From contig NZ_CP107964.1 of NCBI RefSeq assembly GCF_041434935.1, forward strand, positions 1,302,001-1,366,000: a stretch of 64,000 bases of DNA, given 5' to 3'. Both the position numbers and the translations under genes were made by a program. The notes under the pieces were generated by a model that did not search any database, was not told the DNA's origin, and saw only the letters and a program-made list of their open reading frames with translations. Source of the DNA: Kitasatospora sp. NBC_00374. Lineage in GTDB: Bacteria; Actinomycetota; Actinomycetes; Streptomycetales; Streptomycetaceae. Shown piece by piece: positions 34,836-44,233 of this stretch; the first letter of the stretch is position 1; each line of letters opens with the position of its first letter.

Positions 34836-34871
34836 CCCGGCAGTGGCGTGCCGCGCCGTCCGCGTCCGGGG

Positions 34872-35036
34872 TCAGAGGTCCTGGAAGTCCCCGCGCAGGG
34901 GCGGCGGCAGCATCCGGTGCAGGCCGAAGCCGAGGTGCTCGGGGTCGCAGACGACGCTGCCGGGCAGCCGGCGCCGGAGCTCGTACGCCGTCTGGGTCTT
35001 GCCGCCACCGAAGGGGCCGTTGATCCACAGGAGCAT
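34872..35036 (-). pseudogene. truncated P-loop NTPase (54 aa fragment)
   Basis: The frame MLLWINGPFGGGKTQTAYE, then RRLPGSVVCDPEHLGFGL and HRMLPPPLRGDFQDL, is the N-terminus of a small AAA/kinase-like ATPase with Walker A GPFGGGKT (residues 7-14). It normally continues for another 100-150 residues, but here a TGA follows GDFQDL and the next sequence is unrelated. It is a remnant, possibly cut off by a deletion that brought the convergent hypothetical gene close. Confidence 0.8.
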
Positions 35037-35161
35037 GCGTCGACCCTACGGCCGGCGACCTCGGGCAGAGCTGTGACTCCCGGTTTCAGATGGCGGCTCC
35101 CAGTGCTGGTCGGCGGCCGGGTGTTCGCTCCGGCCGGTCGCCAGGTCACACCGGAAGGGCG

Positions 35162-36388
35162 CTACCCAAGCTGGTCGCGGCGGCGCGTCAGGTAGGCGAT
35201 CTCGGCGGTGTTGCCCGCCAGATCGATGGCCCTGTCGTAGGCCGCGCGCGACTTCCGGCCGTAGCCCAGCCGACGCAGCAGGTCGGCGCGCGTCGCGTGA
35301 TAGGCGTGATAGCCCGCCAGCCTGTCCTCGAGACGGTCGACGGCCGCCAGTGCCACCTCCGGGCCGTCGAGCTCGGCGATCGCGATGGCTCGGTTGAGCG
35401 CGACGATCGGCGAGGGGTCGAGGCGGACGAGGCGGTCGTAGAGGGCGACGATCTGCGACCAGTCGGTGTCGCGTACGTCGCGGGCGGAGGTGTGCACGGC
35501 ATTGATCGCCGCGAGGATCTGGTAGCGGCCCGGAGCCGCACCGGCGGCCAGGCGCTCGCGTACCAGCCGGTGGCCCTCGGCGATCAGCGCCGCGTCCCAG
35601 GCCCCACGGTCCTGCTCGTCGAGGGCGATCAGTTCGCCGCTCGGCGAAACCCGGGCGGTCCGGCGAGCCTCGATGAGCAGCATCAGCGCCAGCAGCCCGG
35701 CCACCTCACCGTCGTCCGGCATGAGGGCTCGGATCAGGCGGGTGAGCCGGATCGCCTCGGCGGTCAGGTCGTGACGTACGGGATCGGTGTCGGGGCCGGT
35801 CGCCAGGTAGCCCTCGTTGAAGACGAGGTAGAGAACGGCCAGTACACCGGAGACGCGTGCCGGAAGATCCCGCGCGGACGGCACCCGATACGGGATGCGA
35901 GCCGCCTTGATCTTGGCCTTCGCGCGAGTGATCCGCTGCCCCATGGCGCTCTCCTGCACCAGGAAGGCACGGGCGATCTCGGTGACGGTCAGACCGCCGA
36001 TCATGCGCAGCGTCAACGCCACCCGGGTCTCCATCGCCAGCGCCGGGTGACAGCAGGTGAAGATCAGCCGGAGCCGCTCGTCGTCGATGGCGCCGAGAGG
36101 CTCGGGCGGGTCGTCGTCGTGCAGCATCTGAGCCTCCCTCTGCTTGTCGCCGCGCCTGTGCTCGCGCCGGACCCGGTCGATGGCCTTGCGGTTGGCGGTG
36201 GTGGTCAGCCAGCCGCCGGGGTTGGGCGGTACGCCGTCGGCCGGCCACCGCTCGACGGCGGTCGCGAACGCCTCGGCCGCCGCCTCCTCGGCGATGTCGA
36301 GGTCACCGAAACGTCTGGTCAGGGTGGCGACCACCCGCGCCCACTCCTCGCGGTGGGCCCGGGTGATCGCCTCCCGGACGTCGATCAC
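35162..36388 (-). CDS. ECF-type sigma factor, ECF42 family
   Basis: A 408-residue sigma factor. Region 2 is at about residues 10-80 (EEWARVVATLTRRFGDLDIA, WLTTTANRKAIDRVRRE), region 4 at about 125-185 (GGLTVTEIARAFLVQESAMG, TRAKAKIKAA), and a long C-terminal TPR-like domain of about 200 residues (VLAVLYLVFNEGYLAT, then ALNRAIAIAE). This domain is diagnostic of ECF42, which has no classical anti-sigma factor and is linked to DGPF proteins. The GTG start at 36388 overlaps the stop of the upstream DGPF gene (GTGA), so translation is coupled. It probably acts in a stress response. Confidence 0.95.
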   Translation of the reverse strand: MIDVREAITRAHREEWARVVATLTRRFGDLDIAEEAAAEAFATAVERWPADGVPPNPGGWLTTTANRKAIDRVRREHRRGDKQREAQMLHDDDPPEPLGAIDDERLRLIFTCCHPALAMETRVALTLRMIGGLTVTEIARAFLVQESAMGQRITRAKAKIKAARIPYRVPSARDLPARVSGVLAVLYLVFNEGYLATGPDTDPVRHDLTAEAIRLTRLIRALMPDDGEVAGLLALMLLIEARRTARVSPSGELIALDEQDRGAWDAALIAEGHRLVRERLAAGAAPGRYQILAAINAVHTSARDVRDTDWSQIVALYDRLVRLDPSPIVALNRAIAIAELDGPEVALAAVDRLEDRLAGYHAYHATRADLLRRLGYGRKSRAAYDRAIDLAGNTAEIAYLTRRRDQLG

Positions 36389-36714
36389 GCTTGCAGGAAC
36401 GGCCGCACCTCGATCTTCCGGTTGCAGGCCTTCGACCCCTCGGCCGCCAGCTTGAGCGCCACGTCGAGGTCGGGAGCCTCCATGATCCAGAAGCCGATGA
36501 GGAACTCCTTCGACTCCACGAAGGGCCCGTCGGTGAACAACGCCTCCGCACCGCGGTTGTCGATCACCGTCGCCGTACCGGGCCCGCCGAGGCCGCCGGC
36601 GAAGACCCAGTGCCCCTCGGCCTGGAGCCGGTCGTTGAACACGTCGATCGCGGCCTGCTCGTCCGGGGTGGCGAGGTCGTTCGCGTCGGCGATCACGGAA
36701 ACCAGATACTGCAT
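36385..36714 (-). CDS. DGPF/YCII-related domain protein
   Basis: A 109-residue protein with MQYLVSVIADANDLATPDEQ, the eponymous FTDGPFVESKEFLIGFWI and DLDVALKLAAEG. DGPF (YCII-like) proteins are dimeric ferredoxin-like folds that form the conserved partner of ECF42 sigma factors and are often their target. AGGAGA precedes the ATG at 36714. It is the first gene of the two-gene operon; the sigma factor overlaps its stop by four bases. Confidence 0.95.
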   Translation of the reverse strand: MQYLVSVIADANDLATPDEQAAIDVFNDRLQAEGHWVFAGGLGGPGTATVIDNRGAEALFTDGPFVESKEFLIGFWIMEAPDLDVALKLAAEGSKACNRKIEVRPFLQA

Positions 36715-37057
36715 CTCGTGTCATCTCCTGTGCTTCGGGGACGCCCCTCGCGGGCGACCGCTCACCCTTACTACGAACACCTCCGCTCCGATCCGACACC
36801 GCCGCCCGGATTTCTTTCCAGGGCCGTCCGGTACGCCGGACGGTGAGCGATCCGACTCGGCGAAGCCATCGCCGGACACCTGTACCGGCCGTGGGCACGG
36901 CCGTCGTCGTCTCGTGCGGCGCCGGCGTCCCGTGCTCGGGGTCGGCACGTCCGTTGCGTACTGGGGGCCCGCCGGGCCGGTAGACCTGGACCGTAATGCC
37001 CTTCGGGTGGGCTCGCGAGTCGACCAGGTCAAGCGCCGGGTCCAGGCCGACGGCTTC
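36715..37057. other. intergenic region without a supported gene
   Basis: About 340 bases lie between the ECF42/DGPF operon and the secreted-protein block. TAGTAAG at about 36765-36772 on the minus strand could be the -10 region of the DGPF promoter. Nothing else is supported. Confidence 0.4.
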
Positions 37058-37720
37058 CTACGCCTTCTCGCAGCGGACGTACTCGGCACGCAGATGAAAT
37101 TCGGGTGTCCACCCGTCGTACCGCCGCGCCATCTGCCGCAGCAGCGCCTCCGGCCTGTGCGGTGAGGTCGACGGGTTGTGCCGGTCGAGCGGGTAGGTCG
37201 GTCCGATGCGGCCGCCGACGGGGCGGGGGTCGGGCAGTTGTTGGTAGGTGGGCCTGACGCAGCGCCAACCCGACGCCTCGTCGGAGGTCGTGACGTTCAG
37301 GACGAACGCGGTCCGGACTCGCTCCTGGTAGTCGGCCGCCGCCGCATGATCGGCCGGCGAATCGGACGCCGGGATGCTCCAGGCGAACAGCTCGAAATGG
37401 ACGACATTCGTCCCCTCCTCGGCGGCGACGGCATCCGCCCGGGCGAAGATCTCCCTGGCGTAGAAGGGGTCGTCCGCGTAGAACGGGGCGTCCCGGGAAT
37501 TCACCTGGAAGAGCGGGGAGCGCCGGTATTCGGGCCGCGCTCCCGCAAAGGGGGTCACTATGTCGTTCACATCGACGTCATTGACGCCGAAGGCCCCTGA
37601 TCCGCCCAGAAACGGGGGCCGTGGGTCGTCGGCGGAAGCCTGTCCCGGGGCGGCCAGGAGAACGGACATCGCGGCAAGGACGAGGGCGAGCGCAGATCTC
37701 TTCTTTCGGATCGGGATCAT
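37058..37720 (-). CDS. secreted protein of unknown function, 220 aa
   Basis: A 220-residue protein with a clear Sec signal peptide (MIPIRKKRSALALVLAAMS, cleavage near GQASA). The mature part has GGSGAFGVNDVDVNDIVTPF, PLFQVNSRDAPFYADDPFYA and FARADAVAAEEGTNVVHFEL, two cysteines, and a Pro/Arg-rich C-terminal region. I do not recognise the family. It is the last of three same-strand genes for exported proteins (39623 to 37058), 68 bases after the protease gene, so its substrate, partner or maturation may involve them. The ATG at 37720 has AGAGG upstream. Confidence 0.75.
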   Translation of the reverse strand: MIPIRKKRSALALVLAAMSVLLAAPGQASADDPRPPFLGGSGAFGVNDVDVNDIVTPFAGARPEYRRSPLFQVNSRDAPFYADDPFYAREIFARADAVAAEEGTNVVHFELFAWSIPASDSPADHAAAADYQERVRTAFVLNVTTSDEASGWRCVRPTYQQLPDPRPVGGRIGPTYPLDRHNPSTSPHRPEALLRQMARRYDGWTPEFHLRAEYVRCEKA

Positions 37721-37788
37721 TGTCCCGGACCTCTCTCTCGGGTGCGGCCGGACTGGGTCGGATGTGCAGGGCCCGTCCCTGCCGTTCA

Positions 37789-38565
37789 TCAGGTGACACC
37801 CAGGCTTCGCAGCCAGGGCAGGTGATCTCCCACGGCGGTCAGAGTGAACGGCGCCTCGCCGCAGTTGATGCCTCCCGGGCCTCTGCTGATGATCCCGGTC
37901 AGTCGGCCTGCCGGATCGAGGGCGGGCCCGCCCGAGTCCCCGTAGCAGGGGCCCCGCCATCCCTCGGGATTCGCGGCGCAGAGATCGCCGGAACCGAGGT
38001 AGCCGGCGCACTGTGAAGCGGGCACCGTGCGGGACTCGATCGACTGAAGATGCGAGGACGGTCGGCAGCTCGACCACGGGCAGGTACGGCCCCACCCCAG
38101 GAGTTCGACGAAGAGGCGTCCGGTACCGGGCGCCTGCGTGACGATCGACGCACTCGCGCCGGCTGCTCGGGTCCTGATTCCGATGACCGCGAGGTCATGC
38201 GCGTAGGTGGCGGGGTCGAAGTCCGGATGGATGTCGATGCGGTCGACGAGGTGATCTTCACCGCCGGTCGCCAGATACTCGGCGCCCAGATGCACGAGCA
38301 CATCGGTCGGCCGCCGCCCGGTCACGCAGTGAGCCGCTGTGATCAGGAGCTGGGGTGTCACCAGCGTCGCCCCGCAGAAGTGGCCTCCGTCGCTCGCCCG
38401 GACGGTCTGCAGGGAAGCCACGTACGAGCGGGCACGAGCGTCGTCCCCGCCCCGAACAGCCTGTGCGGAGGGACTCGCGAGGAGGAGGAACGCCACCACC
38501 GCGGTCGTGACGCAGGTGAGTTGACCGAGTCGCGAGAGGAAACCGTTTCCGGCACGAAGGGGCAT
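37789..38565 (-). CDS. secreted trypsin-like serine protease (S1A)
   Basis: A 258-residue chymotrypsin-fold protease with a signal peptide (to about residue 36). The catalytic triad is visible: His in LLITAAHCVTG, Asp in YAHDLAVIGIR and Ser in YGDSGGPALDP. Cysteine pairs fit the S1A disulfides. The mature N-terminus would be near AVRGGDDARARS, close to the IVGG-type activation site but diverged. It starts eight bases after the stop of the CinY-like gene, so it is probably in one operon with it. Confidence 0.95.
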   Translation of the reverse strand: MPLRAGNGFLSRLGQLTCVTTAVVAFLLLASPSAQAVRGGDDARARSYVASLQTVRASDGGHFCGATLVTPQLLITAAHCVTGRRPTDVLVHLGAEYLATGGEDHLVDRIDIHPDFDPATYAHDLAVIGIRTRAAGASASIVTQAPGTGRLFVELLGWGRTCPWSSCRPSSHLQSIESRTVPASQCAGYLGSGDLCAANPEGWRGPCYGDSGGPALDPAGRLTGIISRGPGGINCGEAPFTLTAVGDHLPWLRSLGVT

Positions 38566-38573
38566 TGACGTTC

Positions 38574-39623
38574 CTACTCGGGGAGGCAGTCGTCCTGCGG
38601 TCGGTCATGGGTCATCACGCACGCGATCAGATTGCCCCGCGTGGTGCCGTACCTGGAACGGAGTTCCGCGCGGAACGTCGCCCACTGGAGCACGGTCTCG
38701 GCCACCGCTCCGTCGACCGCGCTCTTGAAGTTGTCCCGGATTCCTCCTCTTGGAGTGCTGCCTGATCCGACGTGACTGGAAGTGACGCTGATGACTCCGG
38801 TGTCCTTGTTGAGGGTGTCGTGCGTCACCCGGTGCCGGCACTCGTCGTCGCCCACCAGCTCGAAGCAGCCGGTGCTGAGCTCATGCGGAATGGTGGAGGT
38901 GTCGACCGTCGCGGCACGCATGTTGAGAAAAGGTGCCGTGGTCGACCTGTTCAATCCCACGGGGTTGGTGGAGCTCACCGGCACCGCGGTCCGTTCCCGG
39001 TCGGCCCAGTTGCTGTGGGAATAGAAGTCCTGGATACCGTGCAGTGCCCGGCCGAACCCCTCCAGCGCGTCACACTTCTCCCTGCTCGAGACGAGTGCGA
39101 AGTTGCAGTCGTGCCGCAGGTCGTATTCATCGGCATCCGATCGGTACAGCGGAGCCGGGCCGACGAGATTTCCGCCCGCGCTCACGCCCTGGTTGTACCT
39201 GCTCTTCAGGTGGTCGATGCAGTCCACAAGTACGGCAGTCGCCTGCGCCCGTGACCGCGGATACCTCGCGAGAGGGACGGAAGGGCGGTAGTCCGCATTG
39301 TCGCAGTGGGCTGCGGCTACCGTCACCTCGGTGATGTCCGGCGCACCCACCGCACCGAAGGTGCCCGTGTGCCCGGCGAGTTGGTCGAGTGACCGTGCCT
39401 CGAAGCAGCTGTTCGCTGCGTCGGAGTGCCCTCCGGAACCCGTGCACCGGAGCGCCCTGCGAGTGATCTTCTCGTGCTCGGCGTTCTGGCCGCCGCCGAT
39501 GATGGTGCCGAATGCCTGGCTGGGCGGGGCCGCGACCAGCGCACTTCCGCAGAGTGTGAGGGTGAGAGCGGTCACGACCGTCACCCCGGGCCTCATTCGG
39601 TTCATGAGCTGCCGAAATGTCAT
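38574..39623 (-). CDS. secreted CinY-like protein (zinc phospholipase C/Het-C-like motif)
   Basis: A 349-residue exported protein with a signal peptide (residues 1-36, ending PPSQA). The key segment is EGFGRALHGIQDFYSHSNWAD (about 195-215): the His/Asp/His-Trp pattern of Het-C and zinc-dependent phospholipase C-like proteins, also seen in CinY of the cinnamycin cluster. HEKITRRALRC near the mature N-terminus supplies another conserved His. Substrate and activity are unknown; a metal-dependent lipase or lectin-like role is possible. A strong GGAGG lies five bases before the ATG at 39623. It is the first gene of the exported trio. Confidence 0.8.
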   Translation of the reverse strand: MTFRQLMNRMRPGVTVVTALTLTLCGSALVAAPPSQAFGTIIGGGQNAEHEKITRRALRCTGSGGHSDAANSCFEARSLDQLAGHTGTFGAVGAPDITEVTVAAAHCDNADYRPSVPLARYPRSRAQATAVLVDCIDHLKSRYNQGVSAGGNLVGPAPLYRSDADEYDLRHDCNFALVSSREKCDALEGFGRALHGIQDFYSHSNWADRERTAVPVSSTNPVGLNRSTTAPFLNMRAATVDTSTIPHELSTGCFELVGDDECRHRVTHDTLNKDTGVISVTSSHVGSGSTPRGGIRDNFKSAVDGAVAETVLQWATFRAELRSRYGTTRGNLIACVMTHDRPQDDCLPE

Positions 39624-39810
39624 GGATACCTCCTTCGTTGATCGGGTGGGGCGCCTCCTCCGCCGACCGGTGGGCAGCGTGACGACGACAGACAGGTGCG
39701 CGAGCCGTCGGTGGGAAGGCGTTCGAGGCGTCGGGAGTCCCGTTGCTGCGGTACGGCGGTGTCTCCCCGACCTGGGGTGAAGACTTCCACCCGGGCCGAG
39801 GGCCCGGAGA

Positions 39811-39836
39811 GAGTAGTTCCTACTCACACTGGTCAA
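39811..39836 (-). promoter_or_regulatory. candidate promoter/operator of the secreted trio
   Basis: On the minus strand TTGACC (39831-39836) is followed by the 6-bp-arm palindrome GAGTAG-GAA-CTACTC (39811-39825). A -10-like TACTCT is only 15 bases away, so the promoter call is weak. The leader to 39623 would be about 190 bases. Bases 39624-39810 contain no gene. Confidence 0.35.
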
Positions 39837-39918
39837 CCGCGGTCAGCAGGTGGCGGCGGTTGCGGGGTGCCGTGCCGGGATGCCGGTGCTCCCGTGACCA
39901 TGACACCCGGCCGGGCCA

Positions 39919-40393
39919 GGGTGTGCTGTGGACCTGCGTCGCGATCGGCAGGACGGTCGGCGGCGGCCTGGGCGGCCTGGCGTACGGGCGCCGCGGCCGG
40001 CGGGCCTCGCCCGCGCGGCGGCTGTGGGCGCTGGCCGCTCTCGCCGCGGGCTGCTACGCCCTGCCGGTGCTGGTCCCGGCCGTGCCCGGCGCGGTGGTGG
40101 CGCTGCTGCTGGCGGGGGCGTGCACGGACACGGTGTTGATCACCTCGTATCTGCTGGTCGACGCGCTGGTCCCGGCGGGGAGCCGGACGGAGGCGGGAGC
40201 CTGGGTGAACACCGCGTTCAACCTGGGAAGTGCGCTGGGTTCGGGCGCTGCCGGGGTGCTGGTCGACCGGTGCGGGCCGGCGGCGGCGTTCGTCGCGGCC
40301 GCCGCCCTGCCGGGGCTGGCGGCCGTGGCCGGTGCGGTGTGGCGTTCGCCGTCGGCGGCCGGGCACGGCGGGACGGAGCGGGTGCCCGCCTGA
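39919..40393 (+). pseudogene. C-terminal fragment of an MFS transporter
   Basis: The frame encodes the last part of a major facilitator: GVLWTCVAIGRTVGGGLGGL, membrane helices around LWALAALAAGCYALPVLVP and VVALLLAGACTDTVLITSYL, and GSRTEAGAWVNTAFNLGSALG, typical of helices 10-12. The N-terminal two thirds, about 250 residues, are missing and upstream DNA is non-coding, so the gene is 5'-truncated. It sits convergent with the urease operon. Confidence 0.8.
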
Positions 40394-40400
40394 TGCGGTG

Positions 40401-41168
40401 TCAGGGTCGGTGGGTGACCGGTTCGACGCACCGTTGTCGATCGTTCGTCAGCAGGCGGCGCAGGGCGAGGGCGTCCGGGGCGAGGGCGGTGAGCAGGGTG
40501 GCGCCTTCGCCGGGGAGGGCGAGCAGCGCCGCGTCGCCGCCCGGTGGTGGCGGCGGTGGTGCGGGGAGGCCGACGGTGAGCAGTTGGCCGGCGGTGCGGT
40601 GGCCGCCGAGGCTGGCGGGGCCGTCCCAGCCGGGGGCGCCGGGGCCGAGGTCGGTCTGCTGGTCGAGGATCGGGCGGCCCGCCCGGTGGACGGTCAGGCG
40701 GGAGGTGAGGCGGCCGGGTGGGGCGCCGCGGGACCAGTCGTGGTGCCGGCCGAGCACCTGTTCCTCGCGGTACCGCAGCCGGGCGCCGGGGGCGAGGGTG
40801 ATCCGGGTGGTGAGGATCAGCCGGCTGCCGGTGGCGGCGACCACGGGTTCGGGCAGCCAGACGAGCCGGGCGCCTTCGCCGACGGTGAGGTCGAGGGTGT
40901 AGTGGGCGGGCCCGCCGTCGTGGCCGGGCAGGCTGATGGTGGCGGCGGCGCTGGTGAGTTCGAGGGTGGCGCCGGGCCGGACGTCGACCCGCAGGGCGAG
41001 CCGGTCGCCGCCGAGCGGGGCGGCCATCGACCCGATCAGGGTGACCCGGTCGCCGCGGGTGCGGCGCAGCGCGATCGGGCCGGCGCCGGCCAGGACGGGC
41101 AGGGCGGTGCCGCCCCGCCCGTCCGGTTCGGCGACGATCCGGGCGAGTGCCTCAAGCGTGCTGGTCAA
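40401..41168 (-). CDS. ureD: urease accessory protein UreD
   Basis: A 255-residue UreD/UreH protein, a scaffold of the UreD-UreF-UreG complex that delivers nickel to apo-urease. Recognisable sequences are [18 protein letters not shown] N-terminal strands, [36 protein letters not shown], and [16 protein letters not shown] with the conserved histidines. It is the last gene of ureABCFGD, and its start overlaps the end of ureG by 17 bases, so translation is coupled. Confidence 0.93.
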   Translation of the reverse strand: MTSTLEALARIVAEPDGRGGTALPVLAGAGPIALRRTRGDRVTLIGSMAAPLGGDRLALRVDVRPGATLELTSAAATISLPGHDGGPAHYTLDLTVGEGARLVWLPEPVVAATGSRLILTTRITLAPGARLRYREEQVLGRHHDWSRGAPPGRLTSRLTVHRAGRPILDQQTDLGPGAPGWDGPASLGGHRTAGQLLTVGLPAPPPPPPGGDAALLALPGEGATLLTALAPDALALRRLLTNDRQRCVEPVTHRP

Positions 41169-41853
41169 CGGCGGTCCAGGCGTTCAGGCGGGCCCGGACC
41201 CAGGCGGCGATCGGCTGGATGCCGTCCGGGGCGGCGAGGGAGCTGAACAGGGTCGGCAGGTCGCCGCGTTGGGCGGCGGCGTCGCGGGCCATCACGTCGA
41301 GGTCGGCGCCGACCAGCGGGGCCAGGTCGGTCTTGTTGATGACCAGCAGGTCGGAGGTGGAGACGCCGGGGCCGCCCTTGCGGGGGATCTTGTCGCCGCC
41401 GGAGACGTCGATGACGAAGATCTGGTGGTCCACCAGGCCCCGGCTGAAGGTGGCGGTGAGGTTGTCGCCGCCGGACTCGACCAGGATGAGGTCGAGCGGG
41501 CCGAGCGCCTCCTCCAGTTCCTCGACGGCCTCCAGGTTGGCGGAGATGTCGTCCCGGATGGCGGTGTGCGGGCAGCAGCCGGTCTCCACGGCGATGATCC
41601 GCTCGGGCGGCAGGACGGCGTGCCGAAGCAGGAACTCGGCGTCCTCGGTGGTGTAGATGTCGTTGGTGACGACGGCGAGGGCCAGTTCGTCGCGCAGGGC
41701 CCGGCAGAGCGCGGCGACGGTGGCGGTCTTGCCGGAGCCGACCGGCCCGCCGAGGCCGATCCGCAGGGCCCGTCGGTGCCGGTGGCCGGTGCGGTGGTCG
41801 GTGTAGCCGTGGTGGGCGGGGGCGTCGTGCGGGTCGACGTGGTCACGATGCAA
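41152..41853 (-). CDS. ureG: urease accessory GTPase UreG
   Basis: A 233-residue SIMIBI GTPase that powers nickel insertion into urease. The P-loop is [19 protein letters not shown], switch sequences are [16 protein letters not shown] and [14 protein letters not shown] (Cys-Pro-His metal site), and the G4 motif is [11 protein letters not shown]. The N-terminus is His/Asp-rich ([15 protein letters not shown]), probably binding nickel. The start is TTG at 41853 (GGAAGG upstream), overlapping the end of ureF by 11 bases. Confidence 0.97.
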   Translation of the reverse strand: MHRDHVDPHDAPAHHGYTDHRTGHRHRRALRIGLGGPVGSGKTATVAALCRALRDELALAVVTNDIYTTEDAEFLLRHAVLPPERIIAVETGCCPHTAIRDDISANLEAVEELEEALGPLDLILVESGGDNLTATFSRGLVDHQIFVIDVSGGDKIPRKGGPGVSTSDLLVINKTDLAPLVGADLDVMARDAAAQRGDLPTLFSSLAAPDGIQPIAAWVRARLNAWTAVDQHA

Positions 41854-42493
41854 AGAGGCGCACCTTCCAGGAGGCGTGCTGCTCGGCGTACACGTCGAGC
41901 AGGGGGGCTGAGGCGGTGGGCAGGTCGCCCGCGGCGGCGGCCCGGACGGCCTGCGCGGCGACGGCGTCCATGTGCGGGCCGAGCCGGGCGAGGGCGGCCG
42001 CGACGCCGTACGGGTCGAGGCCGAGCAGTCGGACGCAGGCGGTGGCCGGTCCGTTGACGCTCTCGTACGCGGCGAGGGCGGCGGCCTGTGCGGGGGTCAG
42101 GCCGGCGGCGTGCGCGGTGACACCGAGGGCGACGGGCTGGTGGGCGCCGCGTGGGTGCCGGGCGTGCAGGTCGTCGAGGGCGGGGTGCGGCCAGGCGGCG
42201 CGGGCGGCCCGCAGGAGCTGGCGGCCGAGGCGGCGGCTGGTGGCGCGTTGGGCGGGTGACGGGGTGCGGGCGTCGGCGGCCAGGTCCAGGTCGGCCGGGT
42301 CGTCGCCCTGGGCGGCCGCGGCGGCGAGGGCCGCCGCGACCAGCCCGGCGGTGTGCAGCCGGCCGGTGAGGAAGGCCGTCATGCTCTCGGTGTCGTGGAT
42401 CCGGCCGGCCTTGACGGCGGCTTCGGCGCCGCCGGAGTGGGCGTGGCCGCCGGCCGGGAAGCGCCCGTCGGCGAGCAGCAGGAGCGCGGACAT
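41843..42493 (-). CDS. ureF: urease accessory protein UreF
   Basis: A 216-residue all-helical UreF, the GTPase-gating partner of UreG in urease maturation. The diagnostic start is [19 protein letters not shown], with [20 protein letters not shown] and [21 protein letters not shown] later in the protein. The ATG at 42493 adjoins the ureC stop directly, with no gap. The protein is cytosolic and works in complex with UreD and UreG. Confidence 0.95.
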   Translation of the reverse strand: MSALLLLADGRFPAGGHAHSGGAEAAVKAGRIHDTESMTAFLTGRLHTAGLVAAALAAAAAQGDDPADLDLAADARTPSPAQRATSRRLGRQLLRAARAAWPHPALDDLHARHPRGAHQPVALGVTAHAAGLTPAQAAALAAYESVNGPATACVRLLGLDPYGVAAALARLGPHMDAVAAQAVRAAAAGDLPTASAPLLDVYAEQHASWKVRLFAS

Positions 42494-44233
42494 CTAGAAG
42501 AGGAAGTACCGCTGGGCGAGCGGCAGTTCGGTGGCGGGGGCGGGGACGACGGTCTCGCCGTCGATGGTGACGGTGAAGGTGTCGGGGTCGACCCGGACGT
42601 CCGGGCGGGCGGTGTTGTTGACCATGTGGTCCTTGGTGACGCCGCGGGTGCTGCGGATCGGCCGGAAGGTCTTGCCGAGGCCGAGCCGTTCGGGCAGGCC
42701 GTCCTCGATCGCCGCCCGGGCGGTGAAGTTGAAGGAGTTCGCGGCCGGGGCCCGGCCGGTCGCGCCGAACATCGGCCGCGGCAGCACGGGTTGGGGGGTG
42801 GGGATGGAGGCGTTGGCGTCGCCCATCTGGGCCCAGGCGATCTGGCCGCCCTTGAGGACGAGGTCGGGTTTGACGCCGAAGAAGGCGGGCGACCAGAGCA
42901 CCAGGTCGGCGAGCCGGCCCGGTTCGACCGAGCCGATCTCGTGGTCCAGGCCTTGGGCGACGGCGGGGTTGACGGTGTACTTGGCGACGTAGCGCCGGGC
43001 CCGCAGGTTGTCCGCCCGGCCGTCGCCGGGCAGCGCGCCCCGGCGCATCTTCATCACGTGGGCGGTCTGCCAGGTCCGCATGACCACCTCGCCGATCCGG
43101 CCCATCGCCTGCGAGTCCGAGCTGATGATGGAGATCGCGCCGAGGTCGTGCAGCACGTCCTCGGCGGCGATGGTGGACGGGCGGATCCGGGATTCGGCGA
43201 AGGCCAGGTCCTCGGGCACGTGCGGGCTGAGGTGGTGGCAGACCATCAGCATGTCGAGGTGCTCGTCGACGGTGTTGACGGTGTGCGGGCGGGTCGGGTT
43301 GGTGGAGCTGGGCAGCACGTTGAGCTGCGAGACGACGGTGATGATGTCGGGTGCGTGCCCGCCGCCCGCGCCCTCGGTGTGGTAGGCGTGGATGCCGCGC
43401 CCGGCGATCGCGGCCAGGGTGTCGGCAACGAACCCGGCCTCGTTCAGGGTGTCGGTGTGGATGGCGAGTTGGGCGCCGCTCTGCTCGCAGACGCGCAGGC
43501 AGGCGTCGATCGCGGCGGGGGTGGCACCCCAGTCCTCGTGGATCTTGAAGCCGAGTGCGCCGCCGCGCAGCTGGGCGTGCATGGCGGCGGTGTTGACGGT
43601 GTTGCCGCGGCCGAGCAGGCCGATGTTGAGCGGCAGGTCGTCCATCGCGGCGAACATCCGGGCCAGGTGCCAGCTGCCCGGGGTGACGGTGGTGGCCTTG
43701 GAACCCTCGGCCGGGCCGGTGCCGCCGCCGATCAGGGTGGTGATGCCGGAGGCGAGTGCCTCGTCGGCCAGTTGCGGGCAGATGAAGTGGACGTGGGCGT
43801 CGATCGCGCCGGCGGTGAGGATCCGGCCGTTGCCGGAGATCACCTCGGTCTCCGGGCCGATCACCAGGTCGGGGTGGACGCCGTCCATGGTCTCCGGGTT
43901 GCCGGCCTTGCCGAGTGCGGTGATCCGGCCGTCCCGGATGCCGATGTCGGCCTTGACGACGCCCCAGTGGTCGAGCACCACCGCACCGGTGATCACGGTG
44001 TCGGGCGCACCGTCGGCCCGGCCCGCCCGGGACTGGCCCATCGACTCGCGGATCACCTTGCCGCCGCCGAACACCGCCTCGTCGCCACCGGCGCTGCGGT
44101 CCTCCTCGACCTCGATGAGCAGGTCGGTGTCGGCCAGCCGGATCCGGTCGCCGGTGGTGGGGCCGTACAGGTCGGCGTAGCGTTCGCGGGTCAGGTGCAG
44201 GGCCGCGCGGGGCGGGGAGTGACGGTCAGTCAT
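42494..44233 (-). CDS. ureC: urease subunit alpha
   Basis: The 579-residue catalytic subunit that hydrolyses urea to ammonia and carbamate. The bi-nickel ligands are present: HVHFICPQ, the carbamylated lysine in [38 protein letters not shown], and the flexible active-site flap around [20 protein letters not shown] with its catalytic His. [20 protein letters not shown] ends the conserved core. Its ATG at 44233 overlaps the end of ureB by 8 bases. The operon ends with the nickel-loading genes ureFGD. Confidence 0.98.
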   Translation of the reverse strand: MTDRHSPPRAALHLTRERYADLYGPTTGDRIRLADTDLLIEVEEDRSAGGDEAVFGGGKVIRESMGQSRAGRADGAPDTVITGAVVLDHWGVVKADIGIRDGRITALGKAGNPETMDGVHPDLVIGPETEVISGNGRILTAGAIDAHVHFICPQLADEALASGITTLIGGGTGPAEGSKATTVTPGSWHLARMFAAMDDLPLNIGLLGRGNTVNTAAMHAQLRGGALGFKIHEDWGATPAAIDACLRVCEQSGAQLAIHTDTLNEAGFVADTLAAIAGRGIHAYHTEGAGGGHAPDIITVVSQLNVLPSSTNPTRPHTVNTVDEHLDMLMVCHHLSPHVPEDLAFAESRIRPSTIAAEDVLHDLGAISIISSDSQAMGRIGEVVMRTWQTAHVMKMRRGALPGDGRADNLRARRYVAKYTVNPAVAQGLDHEIGSVEPGRLADLVLWSPAFFGVKPDLVLKGGQIAWAQMGDANASIPTPQPVLPRPMFGATGRAPAANSFNFTARAAIEDGLPERLGLGKTFRPIRSTRGVTKDHMVNNTARPDVRVDPDTFTVTIDGETVVPAPATELPLAQRYFLF

